Positions 54,627 through 63,519 of a DNA stretch of 64,000 bases are shown here, piece by piece; position 1 is the first letter of the stretch; every line of letters begins with the position of its first letter. Source of the DNA: Streptococcus parasanguinis (lineage in GTDB: Bacteria; Bacillota; Bacilli; Lactobacillales; Streptococcaceae); the NCBI RefSeq assembly GCF_031582885.1, contig NZ_CP133988.1, positions 186,001-250,000 on the forward strand. Reading direction: 5' to 3'. The position numbers were made by a program, and so were the translations under genes. A model generated the notes under the pieces. It was not told the DNA's origin, did not search any database, and saw only the letters and a list, made by a program, of their open reading frames with translations.

Positions 54627-54654
54627 ATTGTATCACTTGGTCAGAAATAGTCAA
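54627..54654 (-). promoter_or_regulatory. groESL promoter
   Basis: Minus-strand TTGACT, 16-bp spacer, TGA-TACAAT (extended -10), 12 bp before the CIRCE element. Confidence 0.85.
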
Positions 54655-54695
54655 GAAAAAAACACCTCAAAAATAAATGAGATGTTTCTAAAATA

Positions 54696-54989
54696 TCAAT
54701 TTAAAATTGTCAATTTTTGATTGAAATCATCGATCACTTTTTGAAGATTGATCCGACCGCGGTAGATGCCATATCCAAAAACAATCATGCCTAAAATTCC
54801 AACCAAGGCTAGTAAAATCCCGAGGATCAAGAGTGGGAGGAAACTTTTGTGAAAGAGATAGATCAATACCACACCAATACTGGCAATGATAAAGAGTAAG
54901 CTGAACCAACGACCAAGGTTTTCAAGCATGTGGCGTTGGTACTTGATTTCTGTTTCATATCCATTGACAAGTTCTTGTTTTGTAACCAT
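54696..54989 (-). CDS. Small membrane protein (LevX position)
   Basis: 97 residues with two membrane spans (about 29-51 and 52-74) and charged ends. It lies ~100 bp after the PTS IID gene, where S. mutans has levX in its levDEFGX operon; homology to LevX is inferred from position. No domain recognised. Confidence 0.65.
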   Translation of the reverse strand: MVTKQELVNGYETEIKYQRHMLENLGRWFSLLFIIASIGVVLIYLFHKSFLPLLILGILLALVGILGMIVFGYGIYRGRINLQKVIDDFNQKLTILN

Positions 54990-55090
54990 GGGATTCCTCC
55001 TGATAAAAATTGAGAATGAAGTGCAAATAAAGGAGGTCCATTCACTTCATTCTCAAAAACTCCTACTAGCAAATTCGTTTTTTCTTGACC

Positions 55091-55927
55091 TTAGTATTTA
55101 AGATGTGGGTCAAAGATACCAAGGGCAACACCGATCAAAGCCACTACAACGAGAAGTAACATGACTTTGTTTGGTGAAATTTTTTTCTTAGACATCAACC
55201 ACCAGCAAAGAGTGATGAAGGCTGCTGTCAAGAGACCTGGATAAACACCATCGATCTTTTCTTGGATGTTCAAGAAGACTTTTCCTTCAGAATTCTTGAA
55301 TTGAAGGGCTGTTGTAACAGATACCCAAGTAGCTGCTACGGCACCGATAACCATACCACCGACAACGCTGATCGCTTTACGAAGAGCTTGTCCTTTTGGT
55401 CCTACAAGGAATTCAACGGCTTTATCCCCTAATTGGTAACCTTTGAAGAAGGCAAAGCGCATACCAAAGTAGACTAAGAGGTTCCATACGACGATGTAGA
55501 AGAGAGCACCAGCGACGTTACCACCTTTAGAAAGACCAAGGGCAATCCCTAAGAGAACTGGAATCAAGGTACCAACGACCAATGAGTCACCAATACCAGC
55601 GATTGGTCCCATCAAACCGGCACGCATACCGTTGATGGTTTCGCCATCTACTGCATCTCCGTTTGCACGCGCTTCTTCCAAACCAGCTGTGATCCCTACA
55701 ACAAGAGATCCAAGTTGTGGTTCAGTGTTGAAGAAGGCCGTATAGGTTTGCATAGCATCCTTTTGTTCTTCTTTTGTGTCATACATTTCTTCTACGATTG
55801 GAAGCATAGAAGTCAAGTACCCGAAGGTTTGCATATGTTCTTGAGAGAAACAAGTCAAATGACCATAATACCAATGATGGAATGCTTTTGCTAATGTTTT
55901 CTTTGAAATTTTCTTTCTATCAGCCAT
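55091..55927 (-). CDS. levG: PTS mannose/fructose-family transporter subunit IID
   Basis: About 278 residues from the ATG at 55927 (GGAGGATATTTAAA upstream); the longer reading overlaps the IIC gene. EIID-Man family signature GPIAGIGDSLVVGTLIPVLLGIALGLSKGGN and YYGHLTCFSQEHMQTFGYL. With IIC it forms the sugar channel. Corresponds to S. mutans LevG by order and synteny. Confidence 0.92.
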   Translation of the reverse strand: MADRKKISKKTLAKAFHHWYYGHLTCFSQEHMQTFGYLTSMLPIVEEMYDTKEEQKDAMQTYTAFFNTEPQLGSLVVGITAGLEEARANGDAVDGETINGMRAGLMGPIAGIGDSLVVGTLIPVLLGIALGLSKGGNVAGALFYIVVWNLLVYFGMRFAFFKGYQLGDKAVEFLVGPKGQALRKAISVVGGMVIGAVAATWVSVTTALQFKNSEGKVFLNIQEKIDGVYPGLLTAAFITLCWWLMSKKKISPNKVMLLLVVVALIGVALGIFDPHLKY

Positions 55928-55928
55928 T

Positions 55929-56771
55929 TTAAATATCCTCCTCATCATCGTCTTGGTCCACCACTCCGGCTGGAGCAGCTTTCATCGATTTGATCACTTC
56001 AAGTTCATAGTAGATTACTGCAAAGATTAATGAAACAACGGCACTGGATACCAAGTTCAATCCGAGAGATTTTGCCAAGGTAAATCCAACAAAGAATGGA
56101 ATGAAGTCAGTTGCTTCTGTAACAATTTGTTTCAACAAGATGGCAATACCGACACATGGGAGAAGAGCACCGACTGTAAAGAGGGCTTTCATCCAGTAAC
56201 CATCCATAGGAAGGTATTGTTTCATCAAATCAACCATGTTTTCACCGTATTTGGTGATAATCATTGTTGGAAGGAAAGAGAAGAGGAAGTGAGAGATCCA
56301 AGGGTAAACCCAGTCAACTGCGTAGAGTTTTTTGAAGTTTCCTTCTTCAACGGCTTTCCAACCAATGTGTTGCCAAACCAAGTTCATAGTAGCGGTACCG
56401 TAGAAAAGAACTGTACCAATTGTCCCAACGGCTGCACCGATTGGAGCTGCAGCTGCGGCGATTCCTGCTTCATCTGTGATGTTATTAGCATGCACAAACA
56501 AGATAGCAAGAGGAACACCGATGTAAGAGATGGCACGCACATCGGCAGATACGGTACCACCAGGTGTTACCAAGGCGATATAAACGACTTGAAGGGCAAC
56601 CCCGACCATAATACCGGTTGTCACATCTCCAAGAATTAAACCTGAAATCAACCCACCGATCAAAGGACGACCGAGTGTATAGTTCCCGATACTGGAACCT
56701 CCCATACCAGGCATTGAAGACAAGCTGGCGAAAATACCAAGCAAGATTGCTTGAATCCATGAAATTGTCAT
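55929..56771 (-). CDS. levF: PTS mannose/fructose-family transporter subunit IIC
   Basis: 280 residues with about seven or eight membrane spans. EII-Sor/Man C signature GDVTTGIMVGVALQVVYIALVTPGGTVSADVRAISYIGVPLAI. A highly acidic tail (DQDDDEEDI) ends the protein, much like the tail of IIA. RBS AAAGGAG. LevF by synteny. Confidence 0.92.
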   Translation of the reverse strand: MTISWIQAILLGIFASLSSMPGMGGSSIGNYTLGRPLIGGLISGLILGDVTTGIMVGVALQVVYIALVTPGGTVSADVRAISYIGVPLAILFVHANNITDEAGIAAAAAPIGAAVGTIGTVLFYGTATMNLVWQHIGWKAVEEGNFKKLYAVDWVYPWISHFLFSFLPTMIITKYGENMVDLMKQYLPMDGYWMKALFTVGALLPCVGIAILLKQIVTEATDFIPFFVGFTLAKSLGLNLVSSAVVSLIFAVIYYELEVIKSMKAAPAGVVDQDDDEEDI

Positions 56772-56827
56772 AACAAACGCTCCTTTTGTTTGTAAATTTA
56801 TTTACCTAACAGATCAGACTGTTAGTT

Positions 56828-57322
56828 TTAAAAACCAAATTTTGATTTGAAATCATCCCAATACCCGATGGAAACATCTGGCAACAATTGGAATTTCACC
56901 TTGTAGCCTGCTGCTTGAATGGCTTGGAAGGCTTCTGCTTCTTCCTGAGTGATGGATTGGTTATTTCCCAATTTCACAGCTCCAGGACGATCATTTGCAG
57001 GGCCAACAATGATTTCTTTGACATCACCTGGGACAAACCCTTGGTCGACCAAAATTTCCTTCATATCGATTGGATTTTTGGTGATCAAGAAGTAACGACT
57101 ATCTGATTCTGTTACTTTTGCTGATTTTTCCTTAAAGGCTTCCTTTGTCCATACAAAGGTTTTCTTGTCTGATGCGCCTTTGTAAGCTTGAATCAAAACC
57201 TTGTTTGATGCTGCTGCATCGTTTACGGCAATCAAACCATCACATGGTTTTTCCTTTGCCCAGCGTGTGACTGTCTGACCGTGAATCATGCGGTCATCAA
57301 TCCGTACAAATGTTACTACCAT
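56828..57322 (-). CDS. levE: PTS mannose/fructose-family transporter subunit IIB
   Basis: 164 residues. N-terminal TFVRIDDRMIHGQTVTRW carries the phosphorylated His15. Receives phosphate from IIA and passes it to the sugar. IIA and IIB are separate proteins here, unlike the fused IIAB of the glucose/mannose ManL system. LevE by synteny. Confidence 0.93.
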   Translation of the reverse strand: MVVTFVRIDDRMIHGQTVTRWAKEKPCDGLIAVNDAAASNKVLIQAYKGASDKKTFVWTKEAFKEKSAKVTESDSRYFLITKNPIDMKEILVDQGFVPGDVKEIIVGPANDRPGAVKLGNNQSITQEEAEAFQAIQAAGYKVKFQLLPDVSIGYWDDFKSKFGF

Positions 57323-57336
57323 AAGGTACCTCCCTA

Positions 57337-57774
57337 TTAAATATCGTCATCATCTTCTTCAGCACCAGTGGCTGAAACTTCAAAAGGCTGTAGTGCAGAT
57401 CGTGCTTCTGATAAGATGGTAGCTGACAAATCGTCTCCATCCAACACATCCTTCATCACAACTGCCGTCAAGGCCATGGTGAGGTTCATCCCACCAAGGA
57501 TCAAGGCTCCATCGAGCTTTCCAGCTTCTTCTAGAACCATGGCTGCAGTGGTTAATGGACTACCACCTACGATATCTGCCAAGACCAAAACAGAATCATC
57601 AGCTGTCAATCCTGAAATGCTCTCTCTGAAATCAACTGCGAAGTCATCGACCGATTTTCCTTCTTTGAGTCCAACTGCGATGACCTGATCCAACTTGTCA
57701 CCAGCAAACATGGCTAGTGATGTTTTTAGACCTTCTGCCAGTCCGCCATGACTGACCAAAACGAGGTATTTCAT
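57337..57774 (-). CDS. levD: PTS mannose/fructose-family transporter subunit IIA
   Basis: 145 residues. The active-site His is in LVSHGGLAEGLK (~9). EIIA-Man fold with the acidic C-terminal tail GAEEDDDDI. First gene of the PTS operon. The 140-bp gap upstream holds a cre and TGTCA-type palindromes. In S. mutans the equivalent operon is activated by LevR and takes up fructose and mannose. Confidence 0.93.
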   Translation of the reverse strand: MKYLVLVSHGGLAEGLKTSLAMFAGDKLDQVIAVGLKEGKSVDDFAVDFRESISGLTADDSVLVLADIVGGSPLTTAAMVLEEAGKLDGALILGGMNLTMALTAVVMKDVLDGDDLSATILSEARSALQPFEVSATGAEEDDDDI

Positions 57775-57814
57775 TTTTCTACGCCTCCTTTATTTGACTC
57801 TATTGTAGAGTATT

Positions 57815-57828
57815 TGAAAGCGTTTTTA
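57815..57828. promoter_or_regulatory. CcpA cre site of the levDEFG-type operon
   Basis: TGAAAGCGTTTTTA fits the catabolite-responsive element, 41 bp upstream of the IIA start codon. Confidence 0.7.
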
Positions 57829-57835
57829 CATTGTC

Positions 57836-57894
57836 AAATGTCACATTCCTAATATGACATTTAGCAATAAAAAAATGACATCTGTCACTTGACA
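57836..57894. promoter_or_regulatory. Putative LevR operator cluster
   Basis: Perfect inverted repeat AAATGTCA (57836-57843) / TGACATTT (57855-57862), then TGACA-TC-TGTCA (57876-57887) and TTGACA (57889-57894). Repeated TGTCA half-sites upstream of the PTS promoter fit a LuxR-type response regulator; assignment to LevR is inferred from the neighbouring genes. Confidence 0.55.
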
Positions 57895-57914
57895 AAATGC
57901 CATCTTATTTTACT

Positions 57915-59213
57915 CTAAACTCCTACCTGTAGACTACTTTCAATCTCCCTCTGAATTTGAGGCAAGCGGTTCTCAACATCTTGATCGCGCAAGGCATTGC
58001 CAATCAAGTAATCTAACTTTTCTAACACCTCTTTTGAGACATTTTTAGGACTACTTTCAACAGCTTGTTCCATGATGCGGTTCAAGGTCTGATTGGTCAA
58101 GGAATCCGTCCCAAAATCATCTACCTGCAAGAGGTCTTTACTAGAGCGACTCTTGACTACCTGTGGCATGACAGAGATCCCCTGGGATTGGGCAAAGAGG
58201 GTTTGTTGAATTTCGGGATCCTCTGTTAAGAGTTGCATTAATTCCCAAGCCAACTTGGAATGAGAACTTCGAGCCGACATAGCAAAAGAAGTCGTCGTGA
58301 CCAAGGTTGCCTTGGTCGTTTTTGACTTAGCAGGCATCGGGATACAGGTCCAGGTGAAGTTTGAATATTTAGAAACGTGGTAGGGATAAGGTTTGTAGGT
58401 CCGATATTGGGCCAAGGTCATGGGATAGAAGGCGACTTTTCCCTGGTCAAAATCTTTAGAGCTCACCTTGTAATTTTTATTTAGATCTTCCAATTTTTGC
58501 AGAAAAGTCAGAGACTCTTTCACTTCTGGAGCTGTCAGCTTGAGCATGCCTCCTTGGAAGAGATGACCTCCATTTGCCGCCAAGGCTTCTTTCCAGGTGT
58601 ATTCTGTACTCCCAAATTGGTCCAATTGCCCATCCCCATTGGTATCTTTGGTTAGTTTCTTGCAAATCGTATAGAACTCTTCAAGGGTCCAGCCTTCTTT
58701 GGGAACCGCGATACCTTCTTTATCCAAGAGATCTTTATTGACACACATCAAAATCGGATTGCTTTCATAAGGTAAGGCATAGGTTTGCCCCTGATAGACA
58801 CCGGATTCAAAGGCAACGGGATAAAAGGCAGCTTGATCTTTTCGATCCATATAGCCGTTTAACTTTTCTAATACGCCTCGCGCTGCTAATAAGGAAAGAT
58901 CTTGCTCAGAGACCATAAACACATCTGGCGTCTTTCCTGAGACAATCTTTTCGGAAAGCCAGTCAGAATAATCCGACTGAGGAATCCCATTTTCATACTC
59001 TACACGAACGTGGGGATGGGATTTTTCAAATTTTTGAATCGCACGATCCAAGGCATGGGAACGTTGACTGGTCGGCACATCCCAGCTAGAACCTGCATAA
59101 ACGCCGATATGGAGGACGGTCGGTTGCTGTTTCCACCAATAGAAACCCGCGCTCGCACAGAGCACAACAAGGAGGCCGATCCCCCAACAAAGATGCTTTC
59201 GCTTCAATTTCAT
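57915..59213 (-). CDS. levQ: Extracellular sugar-binding protein of a four-component sensor (LevQ/LevT type)
   Basis: 432 residues: an uncleaved-looking N-terminal anchor (HLCWGIGLLVVLCASAGFYWW) and a type 1 ABC solute-binding fold (TVLHIGVYAG...KTPDVFMVSEQDLSLL). No lipobox is evident, so it probably stays tethered by the helix. There are no ABC permease genes; it overlaps the response regulator gene by ATGA. In S. mutans two such proteins with LevR and LevS form the fructan/fructose sensor LevQRST. The choice of Q for this one, next to LevR, is from gene order. Confidence 0.8.
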   Translation of the reverse strand: MKLKRKHLCWGIGLLVVLCASAGFYWWKQQPTVLHIGVYAGSSWDVPTSQRSHALDRAIQKFEKSHPHVRVEYENGIPQSDYSDWLSEKIVSGKTPDVFMVSEQDLSLLAARGVLEKLNGYMDRKDQAAFYPVAFESGVYQGQTYALPYESNPILMCVNKDLLDKEGIAVPKEGWTLEEFYTICKKLTKDTNGDGQLDQFGSTEYTWKEALAANGGHLFQGGMLKLTAPEVKESLTFLQKLEDLNKNYKVSSKDFDQGKVAFYPMTLAQYRTYKPYPYHVSKYSNFTWTCIPMPAKSKTTKATLVTTTSFAMSARSSHSKLAWELMQLLTEDPEIQQTLFAQSQGISVMPQVVKSRSSKDLLQVDDFGTDSLTNQTLNRIMEQAVESSPKNVSKEVLEKLDYLIGNALRDQDVENRLPQIQREIESSLQVGV

Positions 59214-59896
59214 TCTGTATTTCCTTTAGAAAAATCACGTCTCGTCACTCCTGTTTGGACTGACCAGATCGCTAATTGCGTTCGATCTCGTAGGTTTAAT
59301 TTCGCCAAAATTGTTGATAAGTAATTGCGCACGGTTCCTTCTGATAAGAAAAGTTTAGCCGCAATTTCTTTATTAGACTCCCCATAGCCGACTTCTTGGA
59401 TAATGCGCCATTCCGTCGTGCTCAAATCCTTGACATTGTCCTCATCCACAGCAATAGAGAAGTTGGTCTTGGCCATTTGTGAGAAAATTTGAAAGACTTT
59501 ACTAGCGATATTCGGGTTGATCATGGCTCCGCCTTGATACACCACCTTAATCGCTTCATAGAGTTCCTCTGTCGAGGCTCCCTTTAAAAGATAACCTGAA
59601 GCACCATACTTGAGTGCACTATAGATAAATTCATCATCATCAAAGGTCGTTAAAATAATAATTTTGATATCCGGATAGTGCTCTTTGACTTCTTTTGTCG
59701 CCAAGACCCCATCCATGCCTGGCATCCGAATATCCATTAAGATCAGGTCAGGATGTGTCTGTGGAATGCTCGACAAGACGTGATTCCCATCTTCCACTGT
59801 GGCCACCACTTCAATATCGGGGTGGGCTGACAAAATAATTTTCAGAGATTCTCGAATCAAGGCCTGGTCATCTGCTACCATTACTTTTATCACCAT
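59210..59896 (-). CDS. levR: NarL/LuxR-type response regulator of the lev system
   Basis: 228 residues. Receiver domain with the phospho-Asp in DLILMDIRMPGMDG (D54) and Lys in YLLKGAS; C-terminal LuxR HTH (ESNKEIAAKLFLSEGTVRNYLSTILAKLNLRDRTQ). Expected to activate the PTS operon starting at 57774. Good RBS AAGGGAG. Co-transcribed with kinase and binding proteins. Confidence 0.9.
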   Translation of the reverse strand: MVIKVMVADDQALIRESLKIILSAHPDIEVVATVEDGNHVLSSIPQTHPDLILMDIRMPGMDGVLATKEVKEHYPDIKIIILTTFDDDEFIYSALKYGASGYLLKGASTEELYEAIKVVYQGGAMINPNIASKVFQIFSQMAKTNFSIAVDEDNVKDLSTTEWRIIQEVGYGESNKEIAAKLFLSEGTVRNYLSTILAKLNLRDRTQLAIWSVQTGVTRRDFSKGNTE

Positions 59897-59898
59897 CT

Positions 59899-61215
59899 CT
59901 ATCTCCCTTCTTTATATTTCGGTAAACTGACGCGCGTGAAAAATCCATCGCGACTTTCAAATTGAAGCTGTCCTCCTAGGATGGAAATACGCTCCATCAT
60001 CTGCTTGAGCCCATAGCCATAGGTCAAGGTTTCAAATCCAACCCCATTGTCCTGCAACTCAATCAGGTAATTTTCTTTATCCTCAAAAAAATGAAGGCTC
60101 ATCTGACTGGCATGACCGTGGCGAACCGCATTGGTCATAGACTCTTGGATCACACGAAAGATCGTATCTTCAATCATGACGTCCATATCGACATCGACCC
60201 ATTCATAGCGTAAATCAACCTGCAAGTTGGAGAGCGTCTGGTACTCGCGGATCATCTTTTCTAAAGCATCTTTGAGGGTTCGTCCCTCAAGGGCACCTGG
60301 ACGGAGGCGGTTGAGAGAGCCTCTCACATCCTGGATTCCTTCACGAACCACTTCTGAAACACTTTTCACCTGCTCTTTTGCCCGATTGGGATCGATATCA
60401 ATCAAGACTCCGACAGCATCTAAACCTGCTGAGATCCCTGTTAGCGCGTGTCCCAAGGTATCGTGAATTTCCCGAGCAATCCGCTTGCGCTCCCGATCCT
60501 CTGCAATCTTCTCAGACAAGGCCATATAGTTGTTCAACTCCGTATTGACCTTCGAAACCATGGCCAACTCTTCTTCTACTTCGTGGTTTTCCGCAAGAAC
60601 ATTCATAATATAGAACAAAAGCGAAATAATGAAGAGCACCATATTCAAGGCATAGAGGGAATTCTTCAAGAAAAAGGCCAGAATCCGAATGGAGGCAGGA
60701 TAAAAATGAATATAGACATCCAGAGAAGGAATCGGAAAGAAAAGCGAAAAGACGTCTGAATTGGTCACAAGAAGCATCAAGAAACTTACTAGGATAAAAG
60801 CAAACCAATACTTGCGGTCTCGCTTGGTATTCAACTCTTTGGAACCATAGAAGATATCCGCAAAAACCAAGAGAATGAGCCCGTTATAAGCTACATTTTG
60901 GACCCACATCAAGAGCAACATCAGGAGGATCTCCAGAATGTTCCACTTATCAAAAATGGACCATCGACTCGTTTGAGACCGATAACGACTCATGGAAATC
61001 AAGGCAATCCCAGCAAATAAGAGTGCAGACAACCAAAAAGTTGTAGAGGGCGCAAAAGGAATGCGCTCTAAGCGTTCTACTAATAGGGAAGCTTGTCGTT
61101 GAGCAATGATATAATTGGTTGCTTGAAGATAGATGATACTGTTGAGCATCACAGCGATAAAATTCACGACCATCAGAATGGCCAAACTGTATCTCACACC
61201 TCTAAATTTTCTCAT
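59899..61215 (-). CDS. levS: Sensor histidine kinase (HisKA_3/DesK type) of the lev system
   Basis: About 438 residues. I start at the ATG at 61215, which shares its A with the stop of the upstream gene (TAATG). Several membrane spans occupy residues ~10-215. HisKA_3 motif RKRIAREIHDTLGHALTGI carries the phospho-His; ATPase motifs are TNAVRHGHASQ and LQDNGVGFE. Likely reads the sugar-loaded state of the two tethered binding proteins. Confidence 0.9.
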   Translation of the reverse strand: MRKFRGVRYSLAILMVVNFIAVMLNSIIYLQATNYIIAQRQASLLVERLERIPFAPSTTFWLSALLFAGIALISMSRYRSQTSRWSIFDKWNILEILLMLLLMWVQNVAYNGLILLVFADIFYGSKELNTKRDRKYWFAFILVSFLMLLVTNSDVFSLFFPIPSLDVYIHFYPASIRILAFFLKNSLYALNMVLFIISLLFYIMNVLAENHEVEEELAMVSKVNTELNNYMALSEKIAEDRERKRIAREIHDTLGHALTGISAGLDAVGVLIDIDPNRAKEQVKSVSEVVREGIQDVRGSLNRLRPGALEGRTLKDALEKMIREYQTLSNLQVDLRYEWVDVDMDVMIEDTIFRVIQESMTNAVRHGHASQMSLHFFEDKENYLIELQDNGVGFETLTYGYGLKQMMERISILGGQLQFESRDGFFTRVSLPKYKEGR

Positions 61216-62198
61216 TACTGCCACCCATTCACATCAAATTGATCGATGTTTTCCTTTGTCATCATCTGAACCGGAATGGTTATTTCTTTTTGGTAGCTCT
61301 TCCCATCAGCCATATCTTGGATGACCTCCATCACGCGGTCTCCCATCTTCAACGGAGACTGGGCAACGGTTCCTACGACATCATCTGTCGAGTGTAGCAA
61401 GGCTTTCATATCTGGTGAGCCATCAATCCCATAGATCGCAATGGGATGGGTGATTCCTTGCTCCTTGATCGCCGCTAAAGCTCCTATAGCCGAGCGGTCA
61501 TTCAAGGAGACTAGAGTATCGACATTCCCCCCTGACTGCAAGAACTTACGGACAGCTGGCATGGCGATCTCCGTCTGCCCCTTGGTTTCTAGTTCCGAGA
61601 TGATCTGATAAGACCCATGTCCTTTGATGGTATCCTTAAATCCCTGAATCCGCGTATCTGCCGAAACAGTCCCTTTGTGCTCCAAGAGAAGGATCCGAGC
61701 ATTTGAAGAGCGTTTCATCAACTCTTTCGCAATCAAGACTCCTGCTTGGTAGTTGTCGGAGACAATGCTGGCATCCGGCTTAAAATGCTTGAGCTGGGTA
61801 TCAACTGCAATGATCTTAATTCCTTGTTTTCTAGCTTTTTTAAGAGCCCTTAAAATCGGCTGACTATCCCCTTTGACCGGATTAATCACAATCACATTTA
61901 CTTTTTGAGCGCAAAAATCATCGATCTGCTGGCTCTGCCTTTTTTCATCCAATTCCGGATCTCGAACAGATACAAGAGCCCCTCTCTCATCGGCAATCCG
62001 ACTAATTTCCGAATGAATACTTTTATAGAACTCATTGTTCATGGTCATATAGGTGACACCAATCTTGGTCTGATCCTTGATGCTACTGGTTTGACAAACA
62101 GCATAGATCCACAAGAGGAGGCAGGCCACTGGAATCACCAGTAGAACCCGTTTTATCAGCCATTTTAACAGTTCTTTTCTTTCTTCTTTCCTCTTCAA
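61215..62198 (-). CDS. levT: Membrane-anchored RbsB-type sugar-binding protein of the lev system
   Basis: 327 residues: a basic N-terminus, one membrane anchor (~15-35: VLLVIPVACLLLWIYAVCQ) and a periplasmic-binding-protein-like domain of the ribose/LacI class (KIGVTYMTMNNEFYKSIHSEI...VNVIVINPVKGDSQPILRALKKARKQGIKIIAVDT). No transporter genes accompany it. First gene of the four-gene sensor operon. The name T follows the order Q-R-S-T; the exact letter is uncertain. Confidence 0.78.
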   Translation of the reverse strand: MKRKEERKELLKWLIKRVLLVIPVACLLLWIYAVCQTSSIKDQTKIGVTYMTMNNEFYKSIHSEISRIADERGALVSVRDPELDEKRQSQQIDDFCAQKVNVIVINPVKGDSQPILRALKKARKQGIKIIAVDTQLKHFKPDASIVSDNYQAGVLIAKELMKRSSNARILLLEHKGTVSADTRIQGFKDTIKGHGSYQIISELETKGQTEIAMPAVRKFLQSGGNVDTLVSLNDRSAIGALAAIKEQGITHPIAIYGIDGSPDMKALLHSTDDVVGTVAQSPLKMGDRVMEVIQDMADGKSYQKEITIPVQMMTKENIDQFDVNGWQ

Positions 62199-62348
62199 AC
62201 TCCGTTCCTTTTCTGAAAATTTTGAATATATATTACTTTATTTTACTACTTTTTCAAGAAAAGTGCTGGCTTTTATTGTACAGATGCATATTTTTGATTT
62301 ATTTTTAAAAGAGTCGTTCCCGAATAAAATCCCTAGCAAGTATCAAAA

Positions 62349-62382
62349 AAGCTGGTCTATAAACGAACCAGCTTTCTTTTTT
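62349..62382 (-). terminator. ssbB terminator
   Basis: AAGCTGGT / ACCAGCTT stem with T-rich runs on both sides, immediately downstream of ssbB. Confidence 0.75.
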
Positions 62383-62386
62383 GATC

Positions 62387-62782
62387 CTAAAAGGGAAGAT
62401 CTTCCTCTTCTAAGATGATATCGGCTAAATCTCCCGTTCCACCATTTTCACGCATCGCTCGCTGAGCGCGGCTCTCTAGCAACTGAAAACTTTGGCAGAG
62501 GACCTCTGTCACATACTGCATAACTCCATTTTTCTCGTAGCGGCGCGTCCGAATCTCTCCATCCAAAGAGATCAGGCTCCCTTTGCTAGCATAACTAGCC
62601 ATGGTTTCAGCCAATTTCCCCCAGACAACGACATTGACAAAATCAGTCTCTCGCTCCCCGTTTTGGTCCTTGTAGCGACGATTGACCGCAACGGTCACTC
62701 GGGCAACGGATTTGTCTGTGCTGGTTTTATGCAATTCTGGGGCCGCTACTAGGCGACCGATTAAAATAACTTTATTATACAT
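62387..62782 (-). CDS. ssbB: Single-stranded DNA-binding protein SsbB (competence-type)
   Basis: 131 residues from the ATG at 62782 (MYNKVILIGRL), the length of pneumococcal SsbB rather than the ~156-residue essential SSB. OB fold with RRYKDQNGERETDFVNVVVWGKLAE; short acidic tail EEEDLPF that recruits partner proteins. It protects incoming single strands during transformation. A SigX-type box lies just upstream. Confidence 0.93.
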   Translation of the reverse strand: MYNKVILIGRLVAAPELHKTSTDKSVARVTVAVNRRYKDQNGERETDFVNVVVWGKLAETMASYASKGSLISLDGEIRTRRYEKNGVMQYVTEVLCQSFQLLESRAQRAMRENGGTGDLADIILEEEDLPF

Positions 62783-62801
62783 CATTTACCTCCTATCTAT
62801 T

Positions 62802-62809
62802 TATTCGAA
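62802..62809 (-). promoter_or_regulatory. Cin-box (SigX/ComX promoter element) of ssbB
   Basis: Minus-strand TTCGAATA preceded by a T-run and 20 bp before the start codon. The consensus late-competence box is TACGAATA; one base differs. Presence before ssbB suggests the organism has an intact late competence regulon. Confidence 0.75.
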
Positions 62810-62849
62810 AAAATTTCAAAAAATGGAGGTGACAAACCAAAATCAAAAA

Positions 62850-62876
62850 AATCTAGGATCCAAAACATCCTAGATT
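62850..62876 (-). terminator. ytpR terminator
   Basis: AATCTAGGAT / ATCCTAGATT stem with a 7-nt loop right after the gene ending at 62884. Confidence 0.8.
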
Positions 62877-62883
62877 CTTCTCT

Positions 62884-63510
62884 TTATTCGTGCCAGTGAC
62901 GAGCAGGATCAAAAGGTGTCCCTGCTACTTCTGCGTCATCCAATTCAATAATGCCTCGTTTTTGAGGAGCATTTGGCAAGTGCAATTCGCGCGGACTGCA
63001 CATCATCCCATAGCTTTTTTCTCCACGAAGGGCCCCTGGGAAAATCAAGCTACCATCCGGCATCATGGCACCTGGAAGAGCGACAATGGTCTTGAGACCC
63101 ACTCGCGCATTTGGAGCTCCAGCTACGATCTGAACCGTCTTATCTGGTCCAACTGCTACTTGGCAGATATTCAAGTGGTCACTATCTGGATGGGCTACCA
63201 TTTCAAGGATTTCTCCCACCACAAATTTTGGTTCCCGATCATTGACCAAACGTTCTGCGAAGCCTTCTCTTTCCAATTCTTGATTCAAACGAGCTACTTG
63301 CTCATCTGTCAAAAAGACTTGGCCCTTGCCTTCGATGGCGAAGAAAGATGAGGCATCAAAAATATTCCAGGCAACGGTTTCTTGCTTGTCCTCACGGTAA
63401 ACGCGAGCCACTTTTCCTTTTCTCTCCACCGCGAGCTTTGCTTCTCCACTATTTTTCAAGGTCAGCATCAAGACATCGCCGACTTGTTCTTTGTTGTATG
63501 TTACAATCAT
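62884..63510 (-). CDS. ytpR: YtpR-family tRNA-binding domain protein
   Basis: 208 residues. The C-terminal half is an EMAP/Myf-type tRNA-binding OB fold (VVGEILEMVAHPDSDHLNICQVAVG...YGMMCSPRELHLP) as at the N-terminus of PheT; the N-terminal half has a DUF4479 look. Role unproven. RBS AGGAGAAAAAC. Lies 9 bp downstream of the thioredoxin gene. Confidence 0.92.
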   Translation of the reverse strand: MIVTYNKEQVGDVLMLTLKNSGEAKLAVERKGKVARVYREDKQETVAWNIFDASSFFAIEGKGQVFLTDEQVARLNQELEREGFAERLVNDREPKFVVGEILEMVAHPDSDHLNICQVAVGPDKTVQIVAGAPNARVGLKTIVALPGAMMPDGSLIFPGALRGEKSYGMMCSPRELHLPNAPQKRGIIELDDAEVAGTPFDPARHWHE

Positions 63511-63519
63511 GTTTTTCTC

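Noticed and set aside
56127-56639. 170-codon open frame on the plus strand
   Set aside because: Antisense to the PTS IIC gene; composition is that of a shadow frame.
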